Assembly: GCA_018716875.1 (NCBI GenBank)
Contig: DVJJ01000118.1
Coordinates: forward strand, 1-64,000
Direction: 5' to 3'
Origin: Candidatus Avoscillospira avistercoris
GTDB lineage: Bacteria > Bacillota > Clostridia > Oscillospirales > Oscillospiraceae
DNA: 64,000 nucleotides
A program made the position numbers and the translations under genes. The notes under the pieces are model-generated. The model saw nothing but the letters and a program-made list of their open reading frames with translations, did no database searches and was not told the origin of the DNA. Shown here piece by piece: positions 50,292-59,942 of this stretch. Within the stretch, counting starts at the first letter, position 1. The number at the start of each line of letters is the position of its first letter.

Positions 50292-51800
50292 TTACGCCTC
50301 CCAACGGGCGGCAAATTCATCGATGGCCTGCCGCAGGCTTTGGGAGACGTCGTCCGGCAGCTTTTTGCTGCGGTCGATGGAGTCCATGGATTCGCTGTGG
50401 ACCTCATGGAGCCAGGGCAGCAGCGCCGTGACAAAGGACTGCATTTTAGCCACGGGAATTTTCTCCAGACCGTCGCAGCGGAGACTCAGCAGCAGCGCCG
50501 TCTGGTCCGACAGCTTGAGGATGCGCTCCTTGGGCTGTTTCAGCAGCTCCGTCATGCGGACGCCGCGGTCCAGAAGCTTCTTGGTGGCGGCGTCCACGTC
50601 GGCGCCGAACTGGGCGAACACGGCCATATCCCGGTATTGAGCCACCTCCAGGCGGAGGCTGCCGGACACGGCTTTCATGGCCGAATGCTGGGCGGCGCGG
50701 CCCACACGGGACACGCTGAGACCCACGTTGACGGCGGGCCGGACGCCGGAGTGGAACAGTTCGCTCTCGAGGAAGATCTGTCCGTCGGTGATGGAAATGA
50801 CGTTGGTGGGGATGTAGGCGGAGATATCGCCGGCCATGGTCTCGATGATGGGCAGGGCGGTCATGGAGCCGCCGCCCAGCTCGGGGCTCAGATGGGCCGC
50901 CCGCTCCAGCAGACGGGAGTGCAGATAGAACACGTCGCCGGGGTAGGCTTCACGGCCCGAGGGGCGGCGCAGCAGCAGGGACATGGTCCGGTAGGCCACG
51001 GCGTGTTTGGAGAGATCGTCGTAGACCACCAGAACGTCCTTGCCCTGATGCATAAAGTATTCCGCCACGGCGCAGGCAGCGTAGGGGGCCAGATATTGCA
51101 TGGCGGCGCTGTCGGCAGCGGTGGACGCCACGACCACACAGTGCTCCAGGGTGCCGCTCTCGGAAAGGGTGGTTACCAGATTGGCAACACTGGCGGCCTT
51201 CTGGCCGATGGCGCAGTAGACGCAGATGACGCCCGTATCCTTCTGGTTGACCATGGCTGACAGGGCGATGGAGGTTTTACCGGTCTGGCGGTCACCGATG
51301 ATCAATTCACGCTGGCCGCGGCCGATGGGGATCATGCTGTCCACGGCCAGAATGCCGGTCTCCATGGGGGTATCCACGGGGGCGCGGTCCATGATGGCCG
51401 GGGCCGGGGACTCCACAGCCCGGGACTCCCGGGTGTGGAGGGGCTGGCCGTCCAGGGGACGGCCGATGGGGTCCACAATGCGGCCCAGCAGCTCCTTGCC
51501 CACGCCGATATCGGCCACGCGGCCGGTGCCCTGGACAGGGGAGCCGGGGCGGACGGATTCGTTGCGGGTCAGCAGGGCGGCGCCCACGCTGTTGAGTCCC
51601 AGGTCCAGGGCGATGCCGTAGACATCGTTTTCAAATTGCAGCAGCTCACCGTATTCGGCACGGCCCAGACCTGCCACCCGGACAATGCCGTCGGCGCAGG
51701 ACTCCACGGTGCCGTAGTCGTAGCTGATCATCTCCGGCTGATAGTCCCGGAGCTTTTCCTTGAGGAAGGTTCCTAATGTGCTGGTATCGAAATTGAGCAT
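50292..51800 (-). CDS. atpA: F1 ATP synthase alpha subunit
   Basis: GRGQRELIIGDRQTGKTSIALSAMVNQ; PSGREAYPGDVFYLHSRLLERAA. Confidence 0.97.
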   Translation of the reverse strand: MLNFDTSTLGTFLKEKLRDYQPEMISYDYGTVESCADGIVRVAGLGRAEYGELLQFENDVYGIALDLGLNSVGAALLTRNESVRPGSPVQGTGRVADIGVGKELLGRIVDPIGRPLDGQPLHTRESRAVESPAPAIMDRAPVDTPMETGILAVDSMIPIGRGQRELIIGDRQTGKTSIALSAMVNQKDTGVICVYCAIGQKAASVANLVTTLSESGTLEHCVVVASTAADSAAMQYLAPYAACAVAEYFMHQGKDVLVVYDDLSKHAVAYRTMSLLLRRPSGREAYPGDVFYLHSRLLERAAHLSPELGGGSMTALPIIETMAGDISAYIPTNVISITDGQIFLESELFHSGVRPAVNVGLSVSRVGRAAQHSAMKAVSGSLRLEVAQYRDMAVFAQFGADVDAATKKLLDRGVRMTELLKQPKERILKLSDQTALLLSLRCDGLEKIPVAKMQSFVTALLPWLHEVHSESMDSIDRSKKLPDDVSQSLRQAIDEFAARWEA

Positions 51801-51812
51801 GGTTCCCTCCCG

Positions 51813-52493
51813 TTACGCCAACTTCTGCTGCATGGCCGAAAGCTGGGTCACATAGCTGAAGTCGTATACCTTGCCGTCCACCAGGGCCGCAAAGCCGCCG
51901 ATGAGGGAGGAGTCGATCTCGGTGGTCAGCTCCAGATGACAGCCCAGGAGCCGCTCCAGACGGTCGATGATGGCGGACAGCTGTTCGGCGTCGCAGGGAG
52001 CGGCCAGCTTCAGGATGCCCTTGCGGGAGCCCTCCTTGGGAGCGGACACCAGGATGTTGCGGCGGGCCTGCTCGTCAAAGCGCAGGACACGGCCGGCCAT
52101 ATCCACGGCCAGATCGGCCAGTTCGCCCTTGACCTCGTCCATGGCGCGCTGCTTCTCAAGGGCGGCTTCGCTGCGGGCCTTGGCCAAAATCTGGTCGGCT
52201 TCGGTCTTGGCCTCGTCAATGACCTGCTGGCCCACGGCCTGAGCCTTTTTGCGGCCGTCGGCAATCATCTGCTCACAGGTGGCCTGGACGTCCACCAGAC
52301 GGGCGTCATAATCGGCCTTGACCTTTTCGGCCTCGGCTTGCAGGCGCTGGGCCTCGGCCATTTCCTTTTGGACCCGCTCAGCGCGGGCGGCCATAAAGGC
52401 CGTTACCGGCTTCCAGATCAAAACGCGGAGCAGGCCGTAAATAATCAGAATATTGACCAGATGGATGGCAATATCAATGGGATGAATGTCCAA
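51813..52493 (-). CDS. atpF: Fo ATP synthase b subunit fused to a delta C-terminal domain
   Basis: N-terminal TM plus long helix (b); last ~70 aa GILKLAAPCDAEQLSAIIDRLERLLGCHLELTTEIDSSLIGGFAALVDGKVYDFSYVTQLSAMQQKLA match the delta C-terminal pattern. Confidence 0.88.
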   Translation of the reverse strand: MDIHPIDIAIHLVNILIIYGLLRVLIWKPVTAFMAARAERVQKEMAEAQRLQAEAEKVKADYDARLVDVQATCEQMIADGRKKAQAVGQQVIDEAKTEADQILAKARSEAALEKQRAMDEVKGELADLAVDMAGRVLRFDEQARRNILVSAPKEGSRKGILKLAAPCDAEQLSAIIDRLERLLGCHLELTTEIDSSLIGGFAALVDGKVYDFSYVTQLSAMQQKLA

Positions 52494-52538
52494 ATGTTAC
52501 CTCTCCTTTGCTGTAGAATGACGGGCGATGCCGCCGGA

Positions 52539-52763
52539 TCACATGGTGAACTTGATGATCAGAGCGGTGACAAAGCCGTAGATGGCGCAGGACTCGGTCA
52601 GGGCCAGGCCCAGCAGCAGGGTGGAGCTGATCTTGCCGGAGGCCTCAGGCTGACGGGCGGTGGCGTCGGCGGCCTTGCCGGTGGCGATGCCCATGCCGAG
52701 GCCAGCCAGGGCGCAGGGCAGCAGAGCCAGTGCAACAGCGATAGCAATCAATCCGGTTTCCAT
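52539..52763 (-). CDS. atpE: Fo ATP synthase c subunit
   Basis: GLGMGIATGKAADATARQPEASGKISSTLLLGLALTESCAIYGFVTALII. Confidence 0.96.
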   Translation of the reverse strand: METGLIAIAVALALLPCALAGLGMGIATGKAADATARQPEASGKISSTLLLGLALTESCAIYGFVTALIIKFTM

Positions 52764-52814
52764 GATAAAATTCCTCCAAAAATTATATAGTTTTCATTGA
52801 ATGGGTAAATGGGG

Positions 52815-53735
52815 TTATTCGACGGCTTCGCCGATGAAGGTCAGCGTCAGCGTCAGGAAGATATACGTCTGAATCAGGGGATGGAAGACGTTAAAATAGA
52901 GGCCCAGAACACTGGGGAAGCCGATGGCGGCGTTGCCCAGGGCCATGTACAGCAGTTCCATAACGATCATGCCGCCCAGCATATTGCCGAAGAGACGGCA
53001 GGCCAGGGACACGGGCACCGCCAGGTCGGAGACGATCTTGATGGGGAACACCACCGGCGTGGGCTTGGCCATGGACTTGATCCGGCCCACCAGACCTTTT
53101 TTCTTGAGGCCGAAGTAATTGATCATCACAAAGGTGATAATGGCCATGGCAAAGGTCAAGGTGATGTCGGCGGTGGGGGCGCGGACGCCCAGCAGTTCCA
53201 CCATGGCGGAGCACACCATATAGATGGCCAGGGCGAAGAGATAGGAGGGCAGATGGTCGCCCAGATCTCCCACACTGGTTTTGGTGAATTTGCAGACGGC
53301 TTCCACGCAGATCTCCAGAACATTCTGGATGCCCTTGGGCTGATCGGTCATGCGGGGGATGACGAGAATCCGCACCAGCAGCGCCAGCACCAGCAAGGCG
53401 GCCATAATGACCCAGGTGGTGATGACGGTCTCACTGAGGGAGTAGCCGCCCACATCGTACCGGGTGGCCCAAATGCTGACCTCGAATTCCTCCGACGGTA
53501 CGGAGCCGAAGACCAACTGCAAAATCCGTTCCAGCAGCAGCCAGCCGCCGGCGATGGTCAGTACCGTGGCCCAAAGCTTTTTCCGCTTCATGCGGCCCAG
53601 GGCGGCAGCGTTCTGTTCCAGCTGCGTTTTCCTTCGGAACCAGTCGGCCAGTACGGCGCGGCGCCAGAACCATCCGACCAGGGCCAGCACGAGACCCAAA
53701 GCCAGAAAGCCGTAGGTAACAATGGTTTCCTGCAA
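52815..53735 (-). CDS. atpB: Fo ATP synthase a subunit
   Basis: LACRLFGNMLGGMIVMELLYMAL...FHPLIQTYIFLTLTLTFIGEAVE; TTG start inferred from GAAGGA 9-10 nt upstream. Confidence 0.93.
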   Translation of the reverse strand: MQETIVTYGFLALGLVLALVGWFWRRAVLADWFRRKTQLEQNAAALGRMKRKKLWATVLTIAGGWLLLERILQLVFGSVPSEEFEVSIWATRYDVGGYSLSETVITTWVIMAALLVLALLVRILVIPRMTDQPKGIQNVLEICVEAVCKFTKTSVGDLGDHLPSYLFALAIYMVCSAMVELLGVRAPTADITLTFAMAIITFVMINYFGLKKKGLVGRIKSMAKPTPVVFPIKIVSDLAVPVSLACRLFGNMLGGMIVMELLYMALGNAAIGFPSVLGLYFNVFHPLIQTYIFLTLTLTFIGEAVE

Positions 53736-53740
53736 CGTTC

Positions 53741-54031
53741 TCAATCCTTCTTTCGATTGGTCTCTCTCAACCGATACCGCACGAAGCAGACCACGGCGCC
53801 GACGATCAAGATGGTGGACATAGTGACTGCGCAGGGCAGCAGTTGGGAGGCTTGCAGCAAGGCGCACAGAGCCAAACCGAAAAATGGACAAAAAAATTGC
53901 ACCGCAAAGGGCCAGATCTTCAGCCGTTGGGTGCACAGGGACCTTACGGCATAGATCAGCAGAAACAGCTGTAAAAAGCCAAAGGCCATACCTAATATAA
54001 CACCAATCACGGGCCTCATGCTCCTCTCCAC
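53741..54031 (-). CDS. Small membrane protein, AtpI-like position
   Basis: 96 aa hydrophobic protein immediately upstream of and overlapping atpB. Confidence 0.6.
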   Translation of the reverse strand: MERSMRPVIGVILGMAFGFLQLFLLIYAVRSLCTQRLKIWPFAVQFFCPFFGLALCALLQASQLLPCAVTMSTILIVGAVVCFVRYRLRETNRKKD

Positions 54032-54332
54032 TGCGGCGCCTGAATATTCGGTGTGCCTGTCGTGTTGTTCACGTCTTTACTACAGTTTCTAGTTATACCA
54101 CTTTCTCCGGAAGCGGTCAATGGGGGACAAAAAAATCGAACGAAATCTTCACGAACTGCACAAAAGTAAACGGAGCGCAAACCGTTTTACGTAGTAAATT
54201 TTAACCCAAACCGATTCCTGCCCGGCCAGTCGGTATGCGGAAAAAAGTACCAGTCCGGCCAATACATTCCACTCCGTAGGGCGGAACCTGTTCTCCGCTG
54301 CCGGGGTGTACCATCGAGCATCCAAACCGTAG

Positions 54333-54575
54333 GGGATGGCATCTGATACGGCGTTGGCTGATGGTCCACGCCGTCCACCCCGCAGGGGCGGCGGCGCGGA
54401 CCATGGCCCTTGGCCGGGGATTGCGCCATCTGCGGATGGCGCTTTGGGACGCTTGGGGTGTTTCGCCCGCTGCGGCCAGCGGGAATTTCGCCCGCTGCGG
54501 CGGGCGACCAGAGGCTCTGCCTCTGGACTCCGCGATTTTTTGAAAAAAATCGAGTAAAACTTTTAACTTTTTAAA
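54333..54575 (-). repeat. Modular intergenic repeat, copy R6
   Basis: tacggcgttggctgatggtcc...ggattgcgccatctgcggatggcgc...cgcccgctgcggcgggcg...ctctgcctctggactccgcgattttttgaaaaaaatcgagtaaaactttt. Confidence 0.88.
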
Positions 54576-54577
54576 TT

Positions 54578-55213
54578 TTACAGAAATCGGGTCCAGGGGT
54601 CCAGGGACGGCGGCGGCGCGGTTACAGTCATGGGTGCTCCCGTGACCGGATGGAAAAAGGACACGCTATGGGACCAGAGACACATGGGAAATTCGTCCGG
54701 CTCCGACCAATATTTCCGGTCCCCGGCCAACGGCATCCCCCGCCCGGAAAATTGTGCCCGAATCTGATGGGTCCGGCCGGTCCGCAGGCGGATTTCCACC
54801 AGACTGAGACCGTCCACAGTTCCTTTGGTTTCATAATCGAGTATGGCCTCCTGAACGCCCTTTTCCAGGTGGTGGACGATATACGTTTTCCGCTCCCGCT
54901 TATCCCGCAGCAGCAGGTCCGTCAGCGTTCCGGCAGGCTCCGGCGGTACGCCGTGAATCACGGCCAGATACGTTTTATCGAACCGCCGGTCCCGGATTTG
55001 AGTCGACAAAGCAGAGGCCGCCTCCGCCGACCGGGCCAGGACCATCACGCCGCTGACCACCCGGTCCAGCCGGTGGACCGTCCGGATACAGTCGGTGTGC
55101 AGCGCCGCCCGCACCAGCTCCGGCATTCCGCCCGGCTCGTCGGTGGACAGGACCCCGGCGGGCTTGACGGCCACGCACAGATGGTCGTCCACATACAAAA
55201 ACTCCACGCTCAT
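54578..55213 (-). CDS. RluA family pseudouridine synthase
   Basis: VHRLDRVVSGVMVLARSAEAASALSTQIRDRRFDKTYLAVIHG...RTGRTHQIRAQF. Confidence 0.95.
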   Translation of the reverse strand: MSVEFLYVDDHLCVAVKPAGVLSTDEPGGMPELVRAALHTDCIRTVHRLDRVVSGVMVLARSAEAASALSTQIRDRRFDKTYLAVIHGVPPEPAGTLTDLLLRDKRERKTYIVHHLEKGVQEAILDYETKGTVDGLSLVEIRLRTGRTHQIRAQFSGRGMPLAGDRKYWSEPDEFPMCLWSHSVSFFHPVTGAPMTVTAPPPSLDPWTRFL

Positions 55214-55899
55214 ACCTCCCTGGGGCGGTCATCCAGAATGCACAGCCGCCCCTGCCAGGGGCCGGGGGTCTGCTGCAATGTCTCCAGAATGGACGGGTCC
55301 CATCTGTAGTGAATGGGGACGAGACAGGGACAGTCGTTGTGGGCGGCAAAATATTCGATGCCCCGGAGACCGTCGGCTTCCTGCCGCGGGTCCACGGGCA
55401 AAAAGGCCACATCCAGATGGACGCCCGCCAGCCGCTCCATTTCCCGTTTGTAGGCCGTTTCCATGGCCTGATTGTCCCGGTCCGGCTCCCCGGACCAGTG
55501 CCACCAGTGGAGATCGCCGCTGTGATAGATGGTATGGCCGTCACAGGTCACCACAAAGGCCACCCCCTGGTCCGTGGAACGGAGGGTGGAGACGGTGAGA
55601 CCCGGCAGCTCCAGCGTCCGGCGGGGGCCAATCCGATGGCAGCCGTCCACCGGCGGGATGTCGTCGGACAGGACATAGGCGATGTCTGGAAAGGCTTCTT
55701 TCCAGGTGAGAATGGCCCGGTTGAAGTGGTCATAGTGGCTGTGGGACGCAAAGACCGTCACCGGTTTCTTCACCCGCTGCAACAGGGCCGGGACGCCGCC
55801 GGGCAGCGTGTCCTGGTAATAGTCGAAAATCAGCAGATGGTTTTCCGTCTCCACGGCTACGCCGCTGTGATAGAGATAGTACAGTTTCATGGGCGTCAC
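55210..55899 (-). CDS. MBL fold metallo-hydrolase
   Basis: VFASHSHYDHFNRAIL; YHSGDLHWWHW. Confidence 0.92.
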   Translation of the reverse strand: MTPMKLYYLYHSGVAVETENHLLIFDYYQDTLPGGVPALLQRVKKPVTVFASHSHYDHFNRAILTWKEAFPDIAYVLSDDIPPVDGCHRIGPRRTLELPGLTVSTLRSTDQGVAFVVTCDGHTIYHSGDLHWWHWSGEPDRDNQAMETAYKREMERLAGVHLDVAFLPVDPRQEADGLRGIEYFAAHNDCPCLVPIHYRWDPSILETLQQTPGPWQGRLCILDDRPREV

Positions 55900-56264
55900 T
55901 TGGCCGGGACAATCTCAATCCAGTAGCCGTCGGGATCCTGGACGAAATAGATGCCCATGGCGGGGTTCTCATAGCAGATAATGCCCATTTTTTCGTGGCG
56001 GGCGTGGACGGCGTCGTAATCATCCACCCGCAGGGCCAGATGGTATTCCAGTTCACCCAGATTGTAGGGCTCAGTCCGCTCCCGCAGCCAGGTCAGCTCC
56101 AGCTGAAAGCCCGTCTCTCCGTCGCCCAGGTACACCAGCTTGAAAGAGCCGTCGTTGGCGTTCTTTTCCCGGACGGGATGAAAGTCAAAGGCGTCGGCAT
56201 AGAACCGGAGACTCCGCTCCAGGTCCAGAACGTTGAAGTTGAAGTGGTCAAAGCGCATGGCCAT
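55896..56264 (-). CDS. VOC family protein (glyoxalase-like)
   Basis: MRFDHFNFNVLDLERSLRFYADAFDF...YFVQDPDGYWIEIVP. Confidence 0.94.
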   Translation of the reverse strand: MAMRFDHFNFNVLDLERSLRFYADAFDFHPVREKNANDGSFKLVYLGDGETGFQLELTWLRERTEPYNLGELEYHLALRVDDYDAVHARHEKMGIICYENPAMGIYFVQDPDGYWIEIVPAK

Positions 56265-56423
56265 AAGATAACTCTCCTTTGTTCCATATATGGGATATCA
56301 CCAGTGTACCACAGGCCGCGGCGGCCATCAATGGGCCGCTGTCAAAAACCTTGCTTTTTGGTGTGATTTTAAAAAACCACATAAAACAACACCAAAAAAC
56401 GGGAAAACTTTTCGCGGCTTTGC

Positions 56424-56451
56424 TTGCATTTTTGTGGGATTGTGTTATAAT
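56424..56451 (+). promoter_or_regulatory. Sigma-A-like promoter upstream of metV
   Basis: TTGCAT-16 bp-TATAAT with TG extended -10 (TGTTATAAT). Confidence 0.65.
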
Positions 56452-56510
56452 CCTGTAAGATAGAACCTGTTCGGTCTGCACAGTGCGGAACAGTAAAGGA
56501 GAAGAACAAC

Positions 56511-57152
56511 ATGATCGTCACGAAAAAAAAGCCCATCGAAGAATTGATGGCCATGCTCGGTGATGCCAAAAAAATCGCCATTATCGGCTGCGGCAGCTGC
56601 GCCACGGCCTGCGCCACCGGCGGCGAAAAGGAAGTGGCCGAGCTGAAGAAGTATCTGGAGAGCCAGGGCCGCACAGTGGTGGCTACGGCCATGTCCGACT
56701 ACTGCTGCATGAACCTGACCACCAAGGGCAAGGTCAAGGGCTTCGACGCTGCCGGCGCCGAGGCGGTGGTATGTATGGCCTGCGGCGACGGTACCCAGGT
56801 GGTGGCCGCCAACGTCAAGGCTCCTACATACCCGGCCAATAACACCATGTTCCTGGGCGAGGCTGTCAAGTTCGGTCTGTTTGAGGAAGCATGTCATCTG
56901 TGCGGTAACTGCGTCCTGGGCGAGACCGGCGGCATCTGCCCCATTACCCGCTGTGCCAAATCCCTGGTCAACGGCCCCTGCGGCGGTTCCAAGAACGGCA
57001 AGTGCGAGGTCAATCCCGAGAACGACTGCGCCTGGATTGCCATCTATAAGCGTCTGGAGCAGCAGGGCCGTCTGGATAATCTGTCCAAGACCCGCGCTGA
57101 CAAGGGCTATGAGGATGTAGCCTATCCGAGAACCATCAACATCAGGGGGTAA
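56511..57152 (+). CDS. metV: Methylenetetrahydrofolate reductase C-terminal domain protein (MetV-like, Cys-rich)
   Basis: IGCGSCATACATGGEKEV...LCGNCVLGETGGICPITRCAKSLVNGPCGGSKNGKCEV; adjacent to metF. Confidence 0.9.
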   Translation: MIVTKKKPIEELMAMLGDAKKIAIIGCGSCATACATGGEKEVAELKKYLESQGRTVVATAMSDYCCMNLTTKGKVKGFDAAGAEAVVCMACGDGTQVVAANVKAPTYPANNTMFLGEAVKFGLFEEACHLCGNCVLGETGGICPITRCAKSLVNGPCGGSKNGKCEVNPENDCAWIAIYKRLEQQGRLDNLSKTRADKGYEDVAYPRTINIRG

Positions 57153-57158
57153 GGGAAC

Positions 57159-58085
57159 ATGAGTCTTCTGGAAAAAGCACTGGAGAGCGGCAAATTCGGC
57201 GTCACCGCCGAGATGGCTCCTCCCAAGGGATATGATTTCACCAAGCAGCTGGAGGACGCCCAGCTTTTGAGCGGCAAGGTCCACGGCGTCAACGTCACCG
57301 ATATGCAGTCCGCCAGCCTCAAGGCGTCCTCTCTGGGTCTGTGCATCAAGCTGAAGCAGGCCGGTGTGGAGCCGATTTTGCAGGTCACCGGCCGTGACCG
57401 CAGCCGTATGGCCATCATGGCCGATATGCTGTCCGCCGCCGCCTTTGGCATTGACACCATGCTGGCCCTCACCGGCGACCACCCGGTTGTCGGTGACTGC
57501 AAGCAGTCCAAGCCCGTCTATGACCTGGATTCTGTGGGCATCCTCAATATGCTGTCCACCATGGAAGTCACCGACCGTGACTGCGGCGGCAACGAGCTGG
57601 ACGGCGGCGCGCCCCGGTTCTACAAGGGCGCTGCGGTGACCCCCGTCTATGAGCCTATCCAGCTGCAAATCAACAAGCTGCGCCAGAAGGTGGACGCCGG
57701 CGCCAAGTACATCCAGACCCAGGGCATCTTTGATATGGAGAGTCTCAAGCGCTTCCTGGATTTGGTCGATAAGGCCAACATCAAGTGCCACATCATGGCC
57801 GGTATCATCCCCCTGAAGGCCGCCGGTATGGCAAAGTATATGAATGCCAACGTCCCCGGCATTGCCGTGCCCCAGGATATGATTGACCGCCTGGAAGCTG
57901 CCGCCGCCGAGGGCAAGGAAAAGGGTGTCAAGGGCCTGCCCATGCAGCTGGGCATTGAGATGGCCGCCGAGTTCATCGCCAAGATTCACGATGAGAAGAT
58001 TTGTGACGGTGTCCATATTATGGCTATCGGTGCCGAAAAGAATGTACCCACCATTCTGGAAAAGGCCGGTATTACCATCGAATAA
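57159..58085 (+). CDS. metF: Methylenetetrahydrofolate reductase
   Basis: EMAPPKGYDFTKQLEDA...MLALTGDHPVVGDCKQSKPVYDLDSVGIL. Confidence 0.93.
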   Translation: MSLLEKALESGKFGVTAEMAPPKGYDFTKQLEDAQLLSGKVHGVNVTDMQSASLKASSLGLCIKLKQAGVEPILQVTGRDRSRMAIMADMLSAAAFGIDTMLALTGDHPVVGDCKQSKPVYDLDSVGILNMLSTMEVTDRDCGGNELDGGAPRFYKGAAVTPVYEPIQLQINKLRQKVDAGAKYIQTQGIFDMESLKRFLDLVDKANIKCHIMAGIIPLKAAGMAKYMNANVPGIAVPQDMIDRLEAAAAEGKEKGVKGLPMQLGIEMAAEFIAKIHDEKICDGVHIMAIGAEKNVPTILEKAGITIE

Positions 58086-58100
58086 ATCACGAAACCGCAG

Positions 58101-58132
58101 AAAAAACAGCCATCGATCGATGGCTGTTTTTT
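58101..58132. terminator. Bidirectional hairpin terminator
   Basis: aaaaaacagccatcgatcgatggctgtttttt palindrome between convergent genes. Confidence 0.88.
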
Positions 58133-58134
58133 GT

Positions 58135-58893
58135 TTAGATCATATCGGTGAGAACCTTAATCGCCAACAGCGCCAGAGCTACGATGACCACGGGCCGCAC
58201 GATTTTTGCGCCGTTACGGATGGTCAATCCCGCGCCCACATAGTGTCCGGCAAAGGAAGCCACTGAAGCAATCAGACCAACCGCCCAATACACTTCACCA
58301 TACAGCACGGCGGTAATCAGGGAGCCGATGCCCGAGGCCAGGTTGACCACCTTCACATTGCCCGACGCCGTCCGCACATCCATCTGACCCAGACCCGTGA
58401 AAATCAGCAGCAGGAACGTGCCGGTACCGGGTCCGTAAAACCCATCATAGGCGCCGATGACCAGAGACGCGCTCAGGACAATGGTCCGTTGACGGCGGCG
58501 GTCGATATCGCCGGGGACCTCCCGGAAGCTCCGCTGCCGCAGTACCACGATGGCTACCACCGGCAGCACCACCAGCAGCAGAGATTGGAGATACTGCTCA
58601 GGAATCAACAGCTGCAAGCGGGTGCCGCCCATGCTGCCCAGCAGCGCCATGACGATGGAGGGAACGGCCAGCTTCCAGTCAATGTATCCGTTGCGGATGT
58701 ACCGGCCCACCGAGGCCAGAGAACCGAGGGACGCAGAGATTTTATTGGTGCCCAGAGCCGCGTGCATGGGCAGCCCCGCCAGCAGATAGGTGGGGACGGA
58801 GATAATGCCGCCGCCTCCGGCGATGGCGTCCAGAAAGGATGCCAGAAAAACGCCGCCGCAGGCGATAAGCACCATGGAAAGCGTCAGCTCCAT
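58135..58893 (-). CDS. TSUP family transporter (TauE/SafE)
   Basis: FLDAIAGGGGIISVPTYLLAGLPMHAALGTNKISASLGS...AYDGFYGPGTGTFLLL. Confidence 0.94.
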   Translation of the reverse strand: MELTLSMVLIACGGVFLASFLDAIAGGGGIISVPTYLLAGLPMHAALGTNKISASLGSLASVGRYIRNGYIDWKLAVPSIVMALLGSMGGTRLQLLIPEQYLQSLLLVVLPVVAIVVLRQRSFREVPGDIDRRRQRTIVLSASLVIGAYDGFYGPGTGTFLLLIFTGLGQMDVRTASGNVKVVNLASGIGSLITAVLYGEVYWAVGLIASVASFAGHYVGAGLTIRNGAKIVRPVVIVALALLAIKVLTDMI

Positions 58894-58894
58894 C

Positions 58895-59725
58895 TTACAG
58901 CCGTTCCACGCCGGGCAGACTGTTGAGGACCTTGGCTACGCCGTCGTTGTCGTTGGTGTCCGTCAGCCGGTGGGCCAGCGCCTTGGCCTCGTCGCTGCCG
59001 TTGGCCATGACCACCGCCGTACCGGCATAGCGCAGCATGCCCAAATCGTTGCCGCTGTCGCCAATGGCCATCACCTGTTCCCGGCTCAGGCCCAGATGTT
59101 CCGCCAGACGGGCCACACCTACGCCCTTGTGGATGCCGCGGGCCGTCATATCCAGGTCCACCGGGTCGGAGGTACACAGGTCCACGCCCTTCAGTTTCCC
59201 CAGCCGGACCTGGGCCGCGTCCCGTGCTTCGCCGGTAGGGAAGTAGAGGTGCAGCTTTGTCACCGGCTCCTGCAACGTTTCCAGCCAGTGGTCATAATCG
59301 TCCACGCCCCGCCGTGTCTCATGGAGGGTGTGATTGCCGCAGGCGTCTTCAAACCGGGGCACTTCCGCCAGCCGGTCCGTGGGAATGTAGATTTCACCGC
59401 CGCAGTTGACCTCAAACAGTATGTCTTCCTGGCGCAGCTGACGCCATGCTTCCTGTATCAACGACAGGGGGACGGGGGAAAAATGAAGATAGGTGTTGGT
59501 CCGCAGGTCCAGCACAAAGGCGCCGGTGTTGCCCACCAGATAGTGGACCTGGGGCAGCTGAGCCAGCAGATGACGGGTTTCGGACAGGGTGCGGCCCGAG
59601 GCAATGACCACTTCCAGTCCGCGCTCCGCGGCGGCGGCCACCGCTTCAATGGTGGCGGGAGACAAGGTGCGGACGGTGCGCAGCAGCGTACCGTCCAGAT
59701 CGACGGCAATCAATCGAGTTTCCAT
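58895..59725 (-). CDS. HAD family hydrolase (Cof-type)
   Basis: METRLIAVDLDGTLLRTVRTLSPATIEAV...VMAIGDSGNDLGMLRYAGTAVVMANG. Confidence 0.95.
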   Translation of the reverse strand: METRLIAVDLDGTLLRTVRTLSPATIEAVAAAAERGLEVVIASGRTLSETRHLLAQLPQVHYLVGNTGAFVLDLRTNTYLHFSPVPLSLIQEAWRQLRQEDILFEVNCGGEIYIPTDRLAEVPRFEDACGNHTLHETRRGVDDYDHWLETLQEPVTKLHLYFPTGEARDAAQVRLGKLKGVDLCTSDPVDLDMTARGIHKGVGVARLAEHLGLSREQVMAIGDSGNDLGMLRYAGTAVVMANGSDEAKALAHRLTDTNDNDGVAKVLNSLPGVERL

Positions 59726-59942
59726 GGCGTGCTCCTTCTTCAATGGGAAATGGCGGCAATCCTCCTGCCGCAATCGGAGCTATTTTACCATTCACTGTGT
59801 CAAAAGACAAGAAAGAAGTACAGAGTATTTACAATTTATTCTTTTATTATAGCATTCGTTGTGTTATAATGCTTTGATGAAAATTTATTTATAATGCGAT
59901 TTCATGCCGTTTCGGCATTTGATAACGAAAGGTGAAACAGCA

